Positions 9,793 to 17,434 of a stretch of 34,472 nt of DNA are shown here, one piece after another. Source of the DNA: Actinomycetes bacterium (GTDB lineage Bacteria > Actinomycetota > Aquicultoria > CAJVYJ01 > JAUVQD01); contig JAUWRD010000005.1 in assembly GCA_030610765.1 (NCBI GenBank), forward strand, positions 1-34,472, written 5' to 3'. The notes below the pieces were generated by a model. It searched no databases and was not told the origin of the DNA. It worked only from the letters and a program-made list of their open reading frames with translations. Position numbers and translations under genes: made by a program. How positions within the stretch are numbered: the first letter of the stretch is position 1; each line of letters opens with the position of its first letter.

Positions 9793-11406
9793 ATGGCGAA
9801 CGTCCAAGAGACGGGTGAAGAGACAGAAGCAGGTTACATTGTAGATTCGGAGGGGAACTTAGTACCGGACTACGACCAAACGATCAAAGTGTTTGATGAC
9901 GGTGACATCGTTACCGGAGTTGTGGTTAAGATAGACCGCGACGAGATCCTAGTAGATATCGGCTACAAGTCCGAGGGTGTTATCCCGATCTACGAACTTT
10001 CTATCCGCAAGAATATCGATCCAAATGAAGCAGTAACGTTAGGTGATGAGATTGCCGCGCTTGTTTTGCAAAAAGAAGACAAGGACGGCCGGTTAATCCT
10101 ATCCAAAAAACGCGCTGAATATGAGCAATCATGGATACGCGTTGAAAAGTTCAGTAAAAATTCTGAAACACTGACCGGCAAAGTTATTGAGGTCGTCAAG
10201 GGTGGGTTGATACTCGATATCGGACTTCGGGGCTTTTTACCAGCCTCACTTGTGGACGTCCGGCGCGTCAAAGACCTACAGCAGTTTGTCGGCCAAGAGC
10301 TTGAGTGCAAAGTAATTGAAATGGACAGAAATCGAAACAATGTTGTTCTCTCGCGTCGTTCAGTTCTTGACGAAGCCAGAAAACAGGAGCGCGAAAAAGT
10401 AATAACCGGATTGAAAAAAGGTGAAAAGCTCTCAGGTAAAGTCTCAAGCATTGCTGACTTTGGGGCTTTTGTTGATTTGGGTGGCATTGACGGGTTGATC
10501 CATATCTCGGAAATGTCTTGGACTCATATAGACCACCCCTCGGAATTACTAAATATCAGCGACACCATCGATGTCAAAGTCCTCGATATCGATCATGAGC
10601 GCGGTCGAATTTCCTTAGGGTTAAAACAATGTCAGGATGATCCCTGGAAAGAAAAAACAAAAGACTTAAATATCGGCGACACGATCGATGGAAGAATCAC
10701 GAAGATAGTGCCCTTTGGCGCTTTTGTGGCTATTCCCGGTGGAGTAGAGGGCTTGGTACATATTTCGGAATTATCGGAAGAACATGTCGAAGTACCCGAA
10801 GAAGCTGTAAAGCTTGATGAATCGGTATGCGCGAAAATTGTCGATATCGATACCGATCGACGTCGTGTCAGTCTGAGTATTCGCCAAACCAAAGACCCTG
10901 TAGCTGAAGAAAGTGATCAAACCCCAGCGGATACCGCAAAGGTTGTTGAAACAGAAGCAGCAGTCACAACGGAAGTCGAAGAAGTTTCTGACACTGTGAC
11001 CGCGGCACCTGAAGTCAAAACTGCCGTAAAGAAAAAAGTAGCGAAGAAAGCACCCGCTAAAAAGAGCACGGCCGCTAAGAAAGAAAAGCAGGCCGCTGCT
11101 TCAGATGCTTCCAGTAAGAAGTCGGCTGACAAAAAAGAGAAGGTTCCAGAGCAAGTTCTTGAATCAGGCGACTCGGCTTCAACGATCGAGGCTTTGTCAA
11201 CTTCAGGTTCAATCGATAAAAAAACCAGTGAAGCAATTGACGAAGTCCTGAAACGTGATGTCCCGACTCCGGATGACACCTTAAGTGAAGAAGACTTGGC
11301 AGTTAGAGCCGCCAAGGAAAATGAAGGTGACACGGCAGCAGCGGGTTCATATGAAGATGTAATTGAGCAGATGAAAGACGTGCGAGGCGGAAAAGATAGC
11401 AACTAG
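9793..11406 (+). CDS. rpsA: 30S ribosomal protein S1 with Lys/Ala-rich tail
   Basis: S1 binds mRNA at the ribosome and helps initiate translation. The 537-residue protein has four S1 (OB-fold) domains at about 36-102, 125-190, 210-278 and 293-363; the third and fourth carry the classic FGAFVxL and GLVHISEL segments. Four domains is the usual actinobacterial form, against six in E. coli. From about 370 the protein is low-complexity: an acidic stretch, then a histone-H1-like segment at about 409-450 (KKKVAKKAPAKKSTAAKK), then a Ser/Glu-rich tail. The tail is long for the family. It is a single-gene unit, with its own promoter, a ~110-base leader and a bidirectional terminator after it. Confidence 0.95.
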   Translation: MANVQETGEETEAGYIVDSEGNLVPDYDQTIKVFDDGDIVTGVVVKIDRDEILVDIGYKSEGVIPIYELSIRKNIDPNEAVTLGDEIAALVLQKEDKDGRLILSKKRAEYEQSWIRVEKFSKNSETLTGKVIEVVKGGLILDIGLRGFLPASLVDVRRVKDLQQFVGQELECKVIEMDRNRNNVVLSRRSVLDEARKQEREKVITGLKKGEKLSGKVSSIADFGAFVDLGGIDGLIHISEMSWTHIDHPSELLNISDTIDVKVLDIDHERGRISLGLKQCQDDPWKEKTKDLNIGDTIDGRITKIVPFGAFVAIPGGVEGLVHISELSEEHVEVPEEAVKLDESVCAKIVDIDTDRRRVSLSIRQTKDPVAEESDQTPADTAKVVETEAAVTTEVEEVSDTVTAAPEVKTAVKKKVAKKAPAKKSTAAKKEKQAAASDASSKKSADKKEKVPEQVLESGDSASTIEALSTSGSIDKKTSEAIDEVLKRDVPTPDDTLSEEDLAVRAAKENEGDTAAAGSYEDVIEQMKDVRGGKDSN

Positions 11407-11444
11407 CGCCTCATTTTAAAGATTCATCGGATCAATTAATAAAA

Positions 11445-11490
11445 AACGCGGTCTAAACCGCCGGATACAACCGGAGATTTAGGTCGCGTT
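11445..11490. terminator. Bidirectional terminator between rpsA and the Trk cassette
   Basis: AACGCGGTCTAAA (11445-11457) pairs with TTTAGGTCGCGTT (11478-11490) over 13 positions, two of them G-U in RNA, and the loop holds a further CCGG/CCGG stem. On the minus strand the hairpin is followed by a run of six T, which makes a strong terminator for the convergent gene at 11528. On the plus strand the T-run is poor (GTTTCT), so termination of rpsA is less certain. Confidence 0.75.
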
Positions 11491-11527
11491 TCTAGTGTTT
11501 CGGTCGATTTGTTAAACGTGGCCTCAT

Positions 11528-12064
11528 TTAATGTTTTGCTCGACGTTGGCGCCAAGTCCACAAAATAAGCACTATCATTGCCGCCAGTAGCCAAAAGAAC
11601 GCCAATGATATTTTCCTTGCGGAAATCGGAAGAGGCATTGCGAAGCCGGTTTTGATAATATGAATGCTTGTCGCGCTAATCATCATATCGCCGCCCTGTT
11701 TAGGGGAGTTTGCATGAAAAACACCGCGAACTCTAACTATGTCGCCACGAAAACCATAGCGCCCGGCCGCGATTTTTCCGACCAACTTCTTTGGAACAAG
11801 TACACCTTGACCGTGATTAAAACCGGCCAAATGTCGAACGCGACCCTGCCGACTATACGGATCATCATTGATATTTAACCAAACGCCATCTTTGCGCTCC
11901 ATAGTATCGCCAATAACCTCGCCGGTGAACGTAACTACCTTACCGTCATATTTTTTGGCGTCTTTAGCCAACTGTTTTGAACCAACCGCCCAAGCAGGCC
12001 CGGAAAAGCAAAACATGATTACAATTAAGACACAGAAGGATATCGCCCGTAATAACCTGCTCAT
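11528..12064 (-). CDS. Membrane-anchored OB-fold-like exported protein, function unknown
   Basis: The 178-residue protein has a signal peptide or first membrane segment at about 6-22, a possible signal-peptidase site after AWA (24-26), a beta-rich domain at about 32-135, and a second membrane segment at about 148-168 ending in RQRRAKH. The middle domain, with DGKVVTFTGEVIGD, VWLNINDD and GDIVRVRGVFH, has the strand pattern of small OB-fold domains; this is pattern recognition, not a family match. Positive residues after the last segment suggest the domain faces outward. Its ATG overlaps the trkH stop by 4 bases, so it is the last gene of the Trk cassette and is probably made together with the transporter. 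It has no cysteines in the outer domain. Confidence 0.8.
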   Translation of the reverse strand: MSRLLRAISFCVLIVIMFCFSGPAWAVGSKQLAKDAKKYDGKVVTFTGEVIGDTMERKDGVWLNINDDPYSRQGRVRHLAGFNHGQGVLVPKKLVGKIAAGRYGFRGDIVRVRGVFHANSPKQGGDMMISATSIHIIKTGFAMPLPISARKISLAFFWLLAAMIVLILWTWRQRRAKH

Positions 12065-13563
12065 TTACCCCTCGCAACCGCAAACAAGAATCCGGCTAAA
12101 GCGAAAACAGCCATGAATTCTAATCGGCCCGCCCACATAGCCAGAATATAGTAGCTCTTTAAGGCAAGCGGCATAGACGGATTGGTGATTCCGACAGATA
12201 AACCAGTTGTTGTCCCGGCCGAGACACTCTCAAATAGAGCCTGAACAAACGGATAGCGATAAAGAACGCCGAGAACAGCGCCCCCAAGGTGCATGGTTAC
12301 AAACGCGATCACTATCAACATTGCCGCGCGCACTTGCTTGTCCTCAATAATCCTATTTTTTATATGATGAATTCTTTGAAAAGTAATTGCCGATTCCGGC
12401 AGAACAAATCGACGAATTTCCCCGACGAAATTCTTCGCGATAATTCCCACCCGCATGCCTTTGATTCCCCCGCAGGTAGACGCCGCGCTGCCCCCGATCG
12501 TCATCGCTATGGTGATGGCCAGCATCGCTAACGGGCCCCAACTACGAACAAGCTGGGCGCCGTTGAGACTGGTTAATCCTGTGCCTGTATGCGCTGACGC
12601 CACAAGATAAAAACCTTTTCTAAAGAGAGACGTGACCCCGCTCAGCGCCTCTGTTTGCATGAGCGCGATAAGTACCAGGCCGAGTGTGATTGAAAGCGTG
12701 ATAGTAAACGAAACAATCTCAATGTTGCGATAGATCTCCCGGGGCTTCCCGTTCCATACTGACCAATGAAGAACAAAATTGAGAGATCCGATAATAAAAA
12801 TAATCATAGTGACGATTTCGATAGTAAAACTGTGGTAGTAAAATATATTCAGCGATTGCGGCGCAAAACCGCCGGTACTCCAAGCGCTCATAAAGATCCA
12901 CAAGCCATGGAGAAAAGATCTGACCGGATTTAATCCTTCACTATAGTTAACAACCGTTAGAATAATCGTGCCGAAAAACAAATATGTAAGACTGACGACC
13001 CATATAGCCCGAGCCGTCTGGATAACATTTGGTAGCAGTTTTTCGTCCTTGCCTTCACCGACATACATCATAAAGGCCCCCGAGGTGCCTCTTATGAGAA
13101 ACGCCAAAGCGATAACAATTATCCCCTGGCCGCCGGCGTAACTGACAACATGCCTCCACATATTTAGCGCATTCGAGACATGATCCAAATCTTGAATCAA
13201 ATAAAGGCCCGTGGTCGTGAACCCGCTCATCAAATCAAAATAGGCGTCTAAGAAAGTACTAAAATGACCGCTAAGAAAGTGGGGCATGGCGCCGATAAAC
13301 GTAGCCACTAACCAGGAAAACGCCGTCGTCACAAGCCCGTGCATCCAGTTCATCTCACGCTTTGTCTGACAGACTAGCTGAAAACCAAAGCCGACCGTTA
13401 AGGCGGCGAGTATACCGATGAAAAAATCTATGACGGCGCTCCACTCGCGAAAAACAATACCTGTCACCAGAGGGATCGTCATTAAAAGACCAATACCGAC
13501 TATTATTTTTCCGGTATAGAACCCGACGATCTTCCAATCGTCAAGTTTAGGCTTGCGGATCAT
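12061..13563 (-). CDS. trkH: Potassium uptake channel subunit TrkH/KtrB family
   Basis: TrkH-type subunits form the K+ path through the membrane and are gated by cytoplasmic TrkA rings. The 500-residue protein is strongly hydrophobic. The four selectivity-filter loops of the fourfold pseudo-repeat are visible: FTTTGL at about 115-120, WSTGGF, AHTGTGL and GTTTGLSVG. The length is close to TrkH (about 480) rather than KtrB (about 450). The ATG at 13563 overlaps the stop of a 49-residue ORF by 4 bases; its own stop overlaps the start of the OB-fold-like gene. Two trkA genes lie upstream in the same transcript. Confidence 0.95.
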   Translation of the reverse strand: MIRKPKLDDWKIVGFYTGKIIVGIGLLMTIPLVTGIVFREWSAVIDFFIGILAALTVGFGFQLVCQTKREMNWMHGLVTTAFSWLVATFIGAMPHFLSGHFSTFLDAYFDLMSGFTTTGLYLIQDLDHVSNALNMWRHVVSYAGGQGIIVIALAFLIRGTSGAFMMYVGEGKDEKLLPNVIQTARAIWVVSLTYLFFGTIILTVVNYSEGLNPVRSFLHGLWIFMSAWSTGGFAPQSLNIFYYHSFTIEIVTMIIFIIGSLNFVLHWSVWNGKPREIYRNIEIVSFTITLSITLGLVLIALMQTEALSGVTSLFRKGFYLVASAHTGTGLTSLNGAQLVRSWGPLAMLAITIAMTIGGSAASTCGGIKGMRVGIIAKNFVGEIRRFVLPESAITFQRIHHIKNRIIEDKQVRAAMLIVIAFVTMHLGGAVLGVLYRYPFVQALFESVSAGTTTGLSVGITNPSMPLALKSYYILAMWAGRLEFMAVFALAGFLFAVARGK

Positions 13564-13709
13564 TTAATCAGCCAACTGAATAACAATATGAAGAAAAGTC
13601 CCAGCGCGAAAATAAATAATGTAAAAGCAATCTCAGTCAAAACACCGATTACATGGTCTCGATACGCGAGTCGTTTGACCCGGCCTTCCGAAGCCCGATT
13701 TTCGGTCAC
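13560..13709 (-). CDS. 49-residue single-span membrane protein in the Trk cassette
   Basis: This ORF runs from GTG at 13709 to TGA at 13560. The protein has a charged N-terminus (MTENRASEGRVKRLAYRDH), then one membrane segment at about 21-47 (IGVLTEIAFTLFIFALGLFF and onward) ending in WLIK. It fills the gap between trkA and trkH exactly: its GTG overlaps the trkA stop in GTGA, and its TGA overlaps the trkH start in ATGA. That double overlap, plus a clean membrane helix, is strong evidence for translation. I do not recognise a family. By analogy with small subunits of other K+ pumps (KdpF of Kdp) it could stabilise or tune the transporter, but that is inference only. Confidence 0.8.
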   Translation of the reverse strand: MTENRASEGRVKRLAYRDHVIGVLTEIAFTLFIFALGLFFILLFSWLIK

Positions 13710-14368
13710 TTGCCCACCAACGTTCTTTTGAGAGCTTTTTCTTGCGCGAGTTTTGTCAACGCCACAACAGAATCGCCGGCCTTAAGAACCGTATCCCCTT
13801 TGGGAATTACAATGTGGTCATCCCGGACAATTGAAACCAGAACACAATCCTGGGGCAGATCTAAATCTTGAAGCGAGACCCCTTCGCTAGCACTGCCCGT
13901 TTCAGGCAGCTCTATCTCCACTAATAGCAATTTTCCTTTTTTAAGTGCCTGCAGAGTCACAACGGAGCCGATCGATATTTCCTCTTCTATCAAACGCGCG
14001 ATAACTGTTGTAGAGCTGACAGCCTCAATGCCAAGAGTTTTGAATATTTCCTCATTCTTAGGATTGTTGACCCGACCCACGGCCCTGGCAACCGAGAAAA
14101 CACCCTGAGCTATCTGGCAAGCAACCAGGTTGTCATCATCATCCCCGGTAACCGCGACAAAAACATCGGCGGTATCAACGCCAGCGTCTTCCTGATATCT
14201 AACGTCGCATCCATCTCCGTGAATCACCAACGCTTTCGGGACCTCAAGAGCAACTTTTTTCGACACGTCAAGACGCCTCTCGATGAGAATTACCTGATGA
14301 TCGTTTTTCACCATGGCCGCCGCTAAAAAAGAACCGACTTTCCCGCCGCCGTTTATTACAATCCTCAC
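13706..14368 (-). CDS. trkA: TrkA-family K+ transport regulator, second copy
   Basis: TrkA-type proteins form rings under TrkH and gate it in response to NAD(H) or ATP. The 220-residue protein has one RCK-N domain with the dinucleotide fold (VINGGGKVGSFLAAAM at 4-19 and ERRLDV at the end of strand 2) and one RCK-C (TrkA-C) domain from about 135. The first glycines read GGGKVG, slightly different from the partner's GCGRVG. Its ATG overlaps the stop of the first trkA by 4 bases. Two single-unit copies in tandem replace the double-length E. coli TrkA, as in the mycobacterial ceoB/ceoC pair. Confidence 0.93.
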   Translation of the reverse strand: MRIVINGGGKVGSFLAAAMVKNDHQVILIERRLDVSKKVALEVPKALVIHGDGCDVRYQEDAGVDTADVFVAVTGDDDDNLVACQIAQGVFSVARAVGRVNNPKNEEIFKTLGIEAVSSTTVIARLIEEEISIGSVVTLQALKKGKLLLVEIELPETGSASEGVSLQDLDLPQDCVLVSIVRDDHIVIPKGDTVLKAGDSVVALTKLAQEKALKRTLVGK

Positions 14369-15018
14369 CTTGAAGCTCCTGGTTTCGCGACTTTTTCTAT
14401 TTGAGGCAAAGAGCTCTTCTTGATAATCATTATTAGCTGATCGTTTCGCTTGATCTCGGTTGTAGGTTCACAAAAAACATTTTTCATCCGTCTGACTATG
14501 GTAATGATTTTTGCATCGTTTTCCCTGTCAACTTGAGAAATTGTTTTGCCCACAAAGCTCTCATTTGCAAGGACCCTTATAATATAGAAGTTTCCGACCG
14601 TGGCTAAAATGTCGATATTCGGAGCAATTATTGTCTCCAGCATCTTCTCCGCCAACATGACGGTGCCACAGATATACTCCAGGCCTAGTTTTTCGTATGT
14701 AAGGGATCGTGTGGGGTTATAGAGTCTGGCTATCGCGCGCGGGACATCAAATATTTTTGTGGCGACCTCAACGGCCATCATATTCGTGTTGTCCAGATCG
14801 GTTACAGCGGCAAAAACATCTGTTTTTTCGATACCGGCCTCTACTAAAATATCCTTGTCAAAGCCAAGACCCTCTATAGATAGACCATTAAAAGTTGAGC
14901 CGAGTCGTTTGAAAGCGTCTACGTTCTTGTCGATGATGGCAACGTCATGCCCTTCCTCCGACAAAAACGTCGCCAACTGTGACCCTACTCGTCCGCAGCC
15001 AACAACGACAACGTACAC
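14365..15018 (-). CDS. trkA: TrkA-family K+ transport regulator, first copy
   Basis: This is the promoter-proximal gene of the cassette. The 217-residue protein has an RCK-N domain with the NAD-binding motif VVGCGRVGSQLA near the start and a C-terminal TrkA-C domain from about 135. I chose GTG at 15018 because AAAAGGAGCG precedes it by 6 bases; the ATG at 15039 lies upstream of this ribosome site and would add seven residues before the first beta strand. The divergent deacetylase gene starts 108 bases away. Together with the second trkA it probably forms a mixed gating ring for TrkH. Confidence 0.93.
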   Translation of the reverse strand: MYVVVVGCGRVGSQLATFLSEEGHDVAIIDKNVDAFKRLGSTFNGLSIEGLGFDKDILVEAGIEKTDVFAAVTDLDNTNMMAVEVATKIFDVPRAIARLYNPTRSLTYEKLGLEYICGTVMLAEKMLETIIAPNIDILATVGNFYIIRVLANESFVGKTISQVDRENDAKIITIVRRMKNVFCEPTTEIKRNDQLIMIIKKSSLPQIEKVAKPGASR

Positions 15019-15110
15019 TGATATCGCTCCTTTTTGCATCCACCCGAGCTCAAGCTAGATTAGACCCGCTGCAGGTGATTGTCAAGGATGCGGTGGCCTT
15101 AGCTAATAAT

Positions 15111-15119
15111 TGTTACAAT
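15111..15119 (+). promoter_or_regulatory. Extended -10 promoter giving a likely leaderless deacetylase mRNA
   Basis: TGT-TACAAT (TG at 15111, -10 hexamer 15114-15119) lies 7 bases before the ATG at 15127, which places the transcription start on the start codon. No ribosome site precedes the ATG. Leaderless mRNAs are common in Actinomycetota. A TTGTCA at 15079-15084 is too far away to be its -35 box. Confidence 0.55.
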
Positions 15120-15126
15120 CTATTCA

Positions 15127-16017
15127 ATGATGCAAAAACCAGCAATCGTCTATTCAGAAAAGTTGAAGGTTTCGTTTGGCCCTCACGTCTTTCCAACCGA
15201 TAAATACTGGCTTCTCAATGCCCGACTCGCGGCCGAGGGATTGCTGGACAAATTCACTGTGTATGAGCCACAACCAGCAACGAGCGAAGAGATAGGTCTG
15301 GTTCACCTGCCGGATTACACAAGAGATTTCATGAATTTTGAGTATTCCGAGGCGATCATGACGTCAGAGATCCCTATCAGCAAGGAGATTCGCGATTTTT
15401 TTCTTACCACAACCGGCGGCACAATTATGGCAGCCCGCCTAAGTCTTGAAAACGGCCGGGCAATGAACATCGGCGGCGGGTGGCATCACGCTTTTCCAGA
15501 CCACGCCGAGGGTTTTTGCTACCTAAATGACATCGCCATCGCTATTCGGAAACTCCAGCAGTCAGGGAAAGCCGAGAGATTTGCCGTCATAGATTGCGAC
15601 CTGCATCAAGGCAATGGAACCGCGGTTTGTTTTGCGCGTGACGAGCGGGTCTTTACCTTCTCCATACATCAAGAGCGGCTGTACCCTGTCAAACAAAAAA
15701 GCAATTTAGATATTGGCCTGCCAAATCTCGCCGATGATGCCGCGTACCTCAAGGCCCTAAAGGAAGAGATCCCAAAAATACTTGAGAGCCATAAACCAGA
15801 TTGTATCTGTTACGTTGCTGGAGCCGACCCATATAAAGATGATCAACTTGGAAGCCTTCAAATTACCAAAGACGGTCTTTTAGAACGAGACCGGTTAGTC
15901 ATTGATGAGGCCAAAAAGCGCGCTATACCAATTTTCGTATGTTTAGCCGGTGGCTATGCCAAAGAAACAAAAGACGTAATTGATATTCATCTTAATACGG
16001 CGAAAGCACTTTTATAA
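15127..16017 (+). CDS. Histone-deacetylase-family (class II/AcuC-like) amidohydrolase
   Basis: These zinc enzymes remove acetyl groups from lysines or polyamines. The 296-residue protein has the catalytic His pair in GGGWHHAFPD (His120-His121), zinc ligands Asp158 and His160 in DCDLHQGNGTA, the third zinc ligand Asp234 in AGADPYKDD, and the transition-state Tyr278 in LAGGYAKE. All key residues are present, so it should be active. Members of this bacterial type act on acetylated proteins such as acetyl-CoA synthetase or on acetylpolyamines; the substrate here is unknown, and no acetyltransferase or acs gene lies beside it. Two adjacent ATGs (15127, 15130) could serve as start. It is divergent from the Trk cassette. 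Confidence 0.92.
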   Translation: MMQKPAIVYSEKLKVSFGPHVFPTDKYWLLNARLAAEGLLDKFTVYEPQPATSEEIGLVHLPDYTRDFMNFEYSEAIMTSEIPISKEIRDFFLTTTGGTIMAARLSLENGRAMNIGGGWHHAFPDHAEGFCYLNDIAIAIRKLQQSGKAERFAVIDCDLHQGNGTAVCFARDERVFTFSIHQERLYPVKQKSNLDIGLPNLADDAAYLKALKEEIPKILESHKPDCICYVAGADPYKDDQLGSLQITKDGLLERDRLVIDEAKKRAIPIFVCLAGGYAKETKDVIDIHLNTAKALL

Positions 16018-16073
16018 AAGAGCGTTGGATTCCGGCGGCGGCAGTTGTTAAGATTTAGCTAGAGGTGTTAGTA

Positions 16074-16301
16074 ATGCCAATCTTTGAATTTGATTGCCTG
16101 GACTGCCAAAAAAGCTTTGAGATGCTCGTCGGGGTAGGCAAACCAAGCGGACCAACGGGTCGTTTGTGTCCGGTTTGCCAAAGCCGTAATGTCAAAAAAA
16201 GAGTCTCGCTATTCGCGTCGAGATCCACTGGAGATAGCGAAAGATCGTCAGGCTCAAGCTGCGCCAGTTGTTCAACGTCCAATTGCAGCACCTGCGGCTA
16301 G
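16074..16301 (+). CDS. FmdB-family zinc-ribbon protein
   Basis: The 75-residue protein starts MPIFEFDCLDCQKSFEML, the typical FmdB/CxxC_CXXC_SSSS opening, with zinc knuckles CLDC at 8-11 and CPVC near 34-37. The tail is rich in Ser and Cys and ends in STCG, also typical. The ATG at 16074 is preceded by AGAGGTG; a GTG in the same frame at 16065 overlaps that site and is less likely. The family has a putative regulatory role and no proven general function. It lies 20 bases upstream of the uracil-DNA glycosylase and begins the plus-strand run that continues to tsaD. Confidence 0.88.
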   Translation: MPIFEFDCLDCQKSFEMLVGVGKPSGPTGRLCPVCQSRNVKKRVSLFASRSTGDSERSSGSSCASCSTSNCSTCG

Positions 16302-16321
16302 CTTTTATACAAGGAGAAGTT

Positions 16322-16951
16322 TTGAACGAAGACAACTTATCGGAAATCAATAATCTGGCAGAGCTTGAAAACCTCGTTAGCGCTTGTAAAAAGTGTCCTC
16401 TCCACGAAACTCGCACAAAAATTGTTTTCGGGGTTGGAAATCAGACCTCTGAACTGATGTTTATCGGAGAAGCACCTGGTTTCCACGAAGACCAGAAGGG
16501 AGAGCCGTTTGTCGGAGCAGCCGGCCGGTATCTAGACGAGCTTCTCATCTCTGTTCTGGGCTTGACCCGTAAAGATATCTTTATTGCTAATGTCCTGAAA
16601 TGTCGCCCGCCGGGTAATCGCGATCCTCTTCCGGATGAAATTGCCTGCTGCCGCCCGTTTCTAGACAAGCAAATTGAACTAATTGATCCAAAAGTCCTCT
16701 GCACGCTTGGAAATCACGCCGGACGCGTGATTTTGGACGAAAAAATGAATATATCCCGGGTTCATGGAGAAAAATCGGAATTCGGTAATCGCTGGATTTT
16801 CCCCGTCTACCATCCCGCAGCGGCTCTCTACGCCGGCAGGATAAAGGAGGTCCTCATAGAAGATTTTAAGAAGCTCGGCGAGCTCCTAGCCGGGGAAGCT
16901 TTTCCAAAAAAAGAAGATTCAAATCCGGTCGATCAAATGGATCTCTTCTAG
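16322..16951 (+). CDS. udg: Family-4 uracil-DNA glycosylase (4Fe-4S)
   Basis: This enzyme removes uracil from DNA to start base-excision repair. The 209-residue protein has the active-site segment GEAPGFHEDQKGEPFVGAAG (49-68) and the HPA motif at 164-166, with four cysteines for the iron-sulfur cluster: Cys22, Cys25, Cys94 and Cys109 or Cys110. The start is TTG at 16322 with AAGGAG 7 bases upstream; the frame stays open upstream but would run into the fmdB-like gene. The protein ends in QMDLF, a canonical sliding-clamp binding pentapeptide. tsaE begins directly after the stop, so this gene is part of the same operon. Confidence 0.94.
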   Translation: MNEDNLSEINNLAELENLVSACKKCPLHETRTKIVFGVGNQTSELMFIGEAPGFHEDQKGEPFVGAAGRYLDELLISVLGLTRKDIFIANVLKCRPPGNRDPLPDEIACCRPFLDKQIELIDPKVLCTLGNHAGRVILDEKMNISRVHGEKSEFGNRWIFPVYHPAAALYAGRIKEVLIEDFKKLGELLAGEAFPKKEDSNPVDQMDLF

Positions 16952-17434
16952 GTGTCCTCTGAATTATCTCAGCTTAGCTTGATCACCGAGAGTGAAGATC
17001 AGACAAAGCGTCTAGCAAGTAAAATTGCTCCGGCAATAAAAGCTGGTGACGTCATTTGCTTAACAGGTGATTTGGGTGCCGGCAAGACCCACTTTGTCCA
17101 GGGATTGGCCCTTGCTCTTGGAATCGAAGGCCAGATAACGAGCCCGACGTTTACAATTATTAAAGAATACTCCGGCCGATTACCGCTATATCACTTTGAT
17201 GTTTTTCGATTATCGGCTCCTAAGGAAATGGCGGCGATCGGCTATGAGGAATACTTTTTTGGCGATGGTGTAACGGTTATTGAATGGGGCGACAAGATTG
17301 CCGATCTCCTTCCGAAAGACCATTTAGTGATTGAGTTTCACCGGGTCATTGAATCAGAGAATCGCCGGGTGCTCATTGTGAAGGCCAGCGGACCGAGATC
17401 CGAAAAACTAAAAAAGGAGTTGGCAGACGAGTGA
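16952..17434 (+). CDS. tsaE: tRNA t6A synthesis ATPase TsaE
   Basis: TsaE (YjeE) is the ATPase that helps the TsaB-TsaD complex make the t6A base at position 37 of ANN-decoding tRNAs. The 160-residue protein has Walker A GDLGAGKT at 39-46, the family segment SPTFTIIKEY, then LYHFDVFRL and VIEWGDK. The start is GTG at 16952, directly after the TAG of the glycosylase gene. Its stop overlaps the start of tsaB by 4 bases. Together with tsaB, rimI and tsaD it forms the standard t6A cluster; TsaC, the remaining partner, is not in the window. Confidence 0.95.
   Translation: MSSELSQLSLITESEDQTKRLASKIAPAIKAGDVICLTGDLGAGKTHFVQGLALALGIEGQITSPTFTIIKEYSGRLPLYHFDVFRLSAPKEMAAIGYEEYFFGDGVTVIEWGDKIADLLPKDHLVIEFHRVIESENRRVLIVKASGPRSEKLKKELADE

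Noticed and set aside
10917-11402. Long open frame antisense to the tail of rpsA
   Set aside because: The serine/alanine-rich antisense frame comes from the Lys/Glu/Ala codon bias of the S1 tail; no start context or family resemblance.
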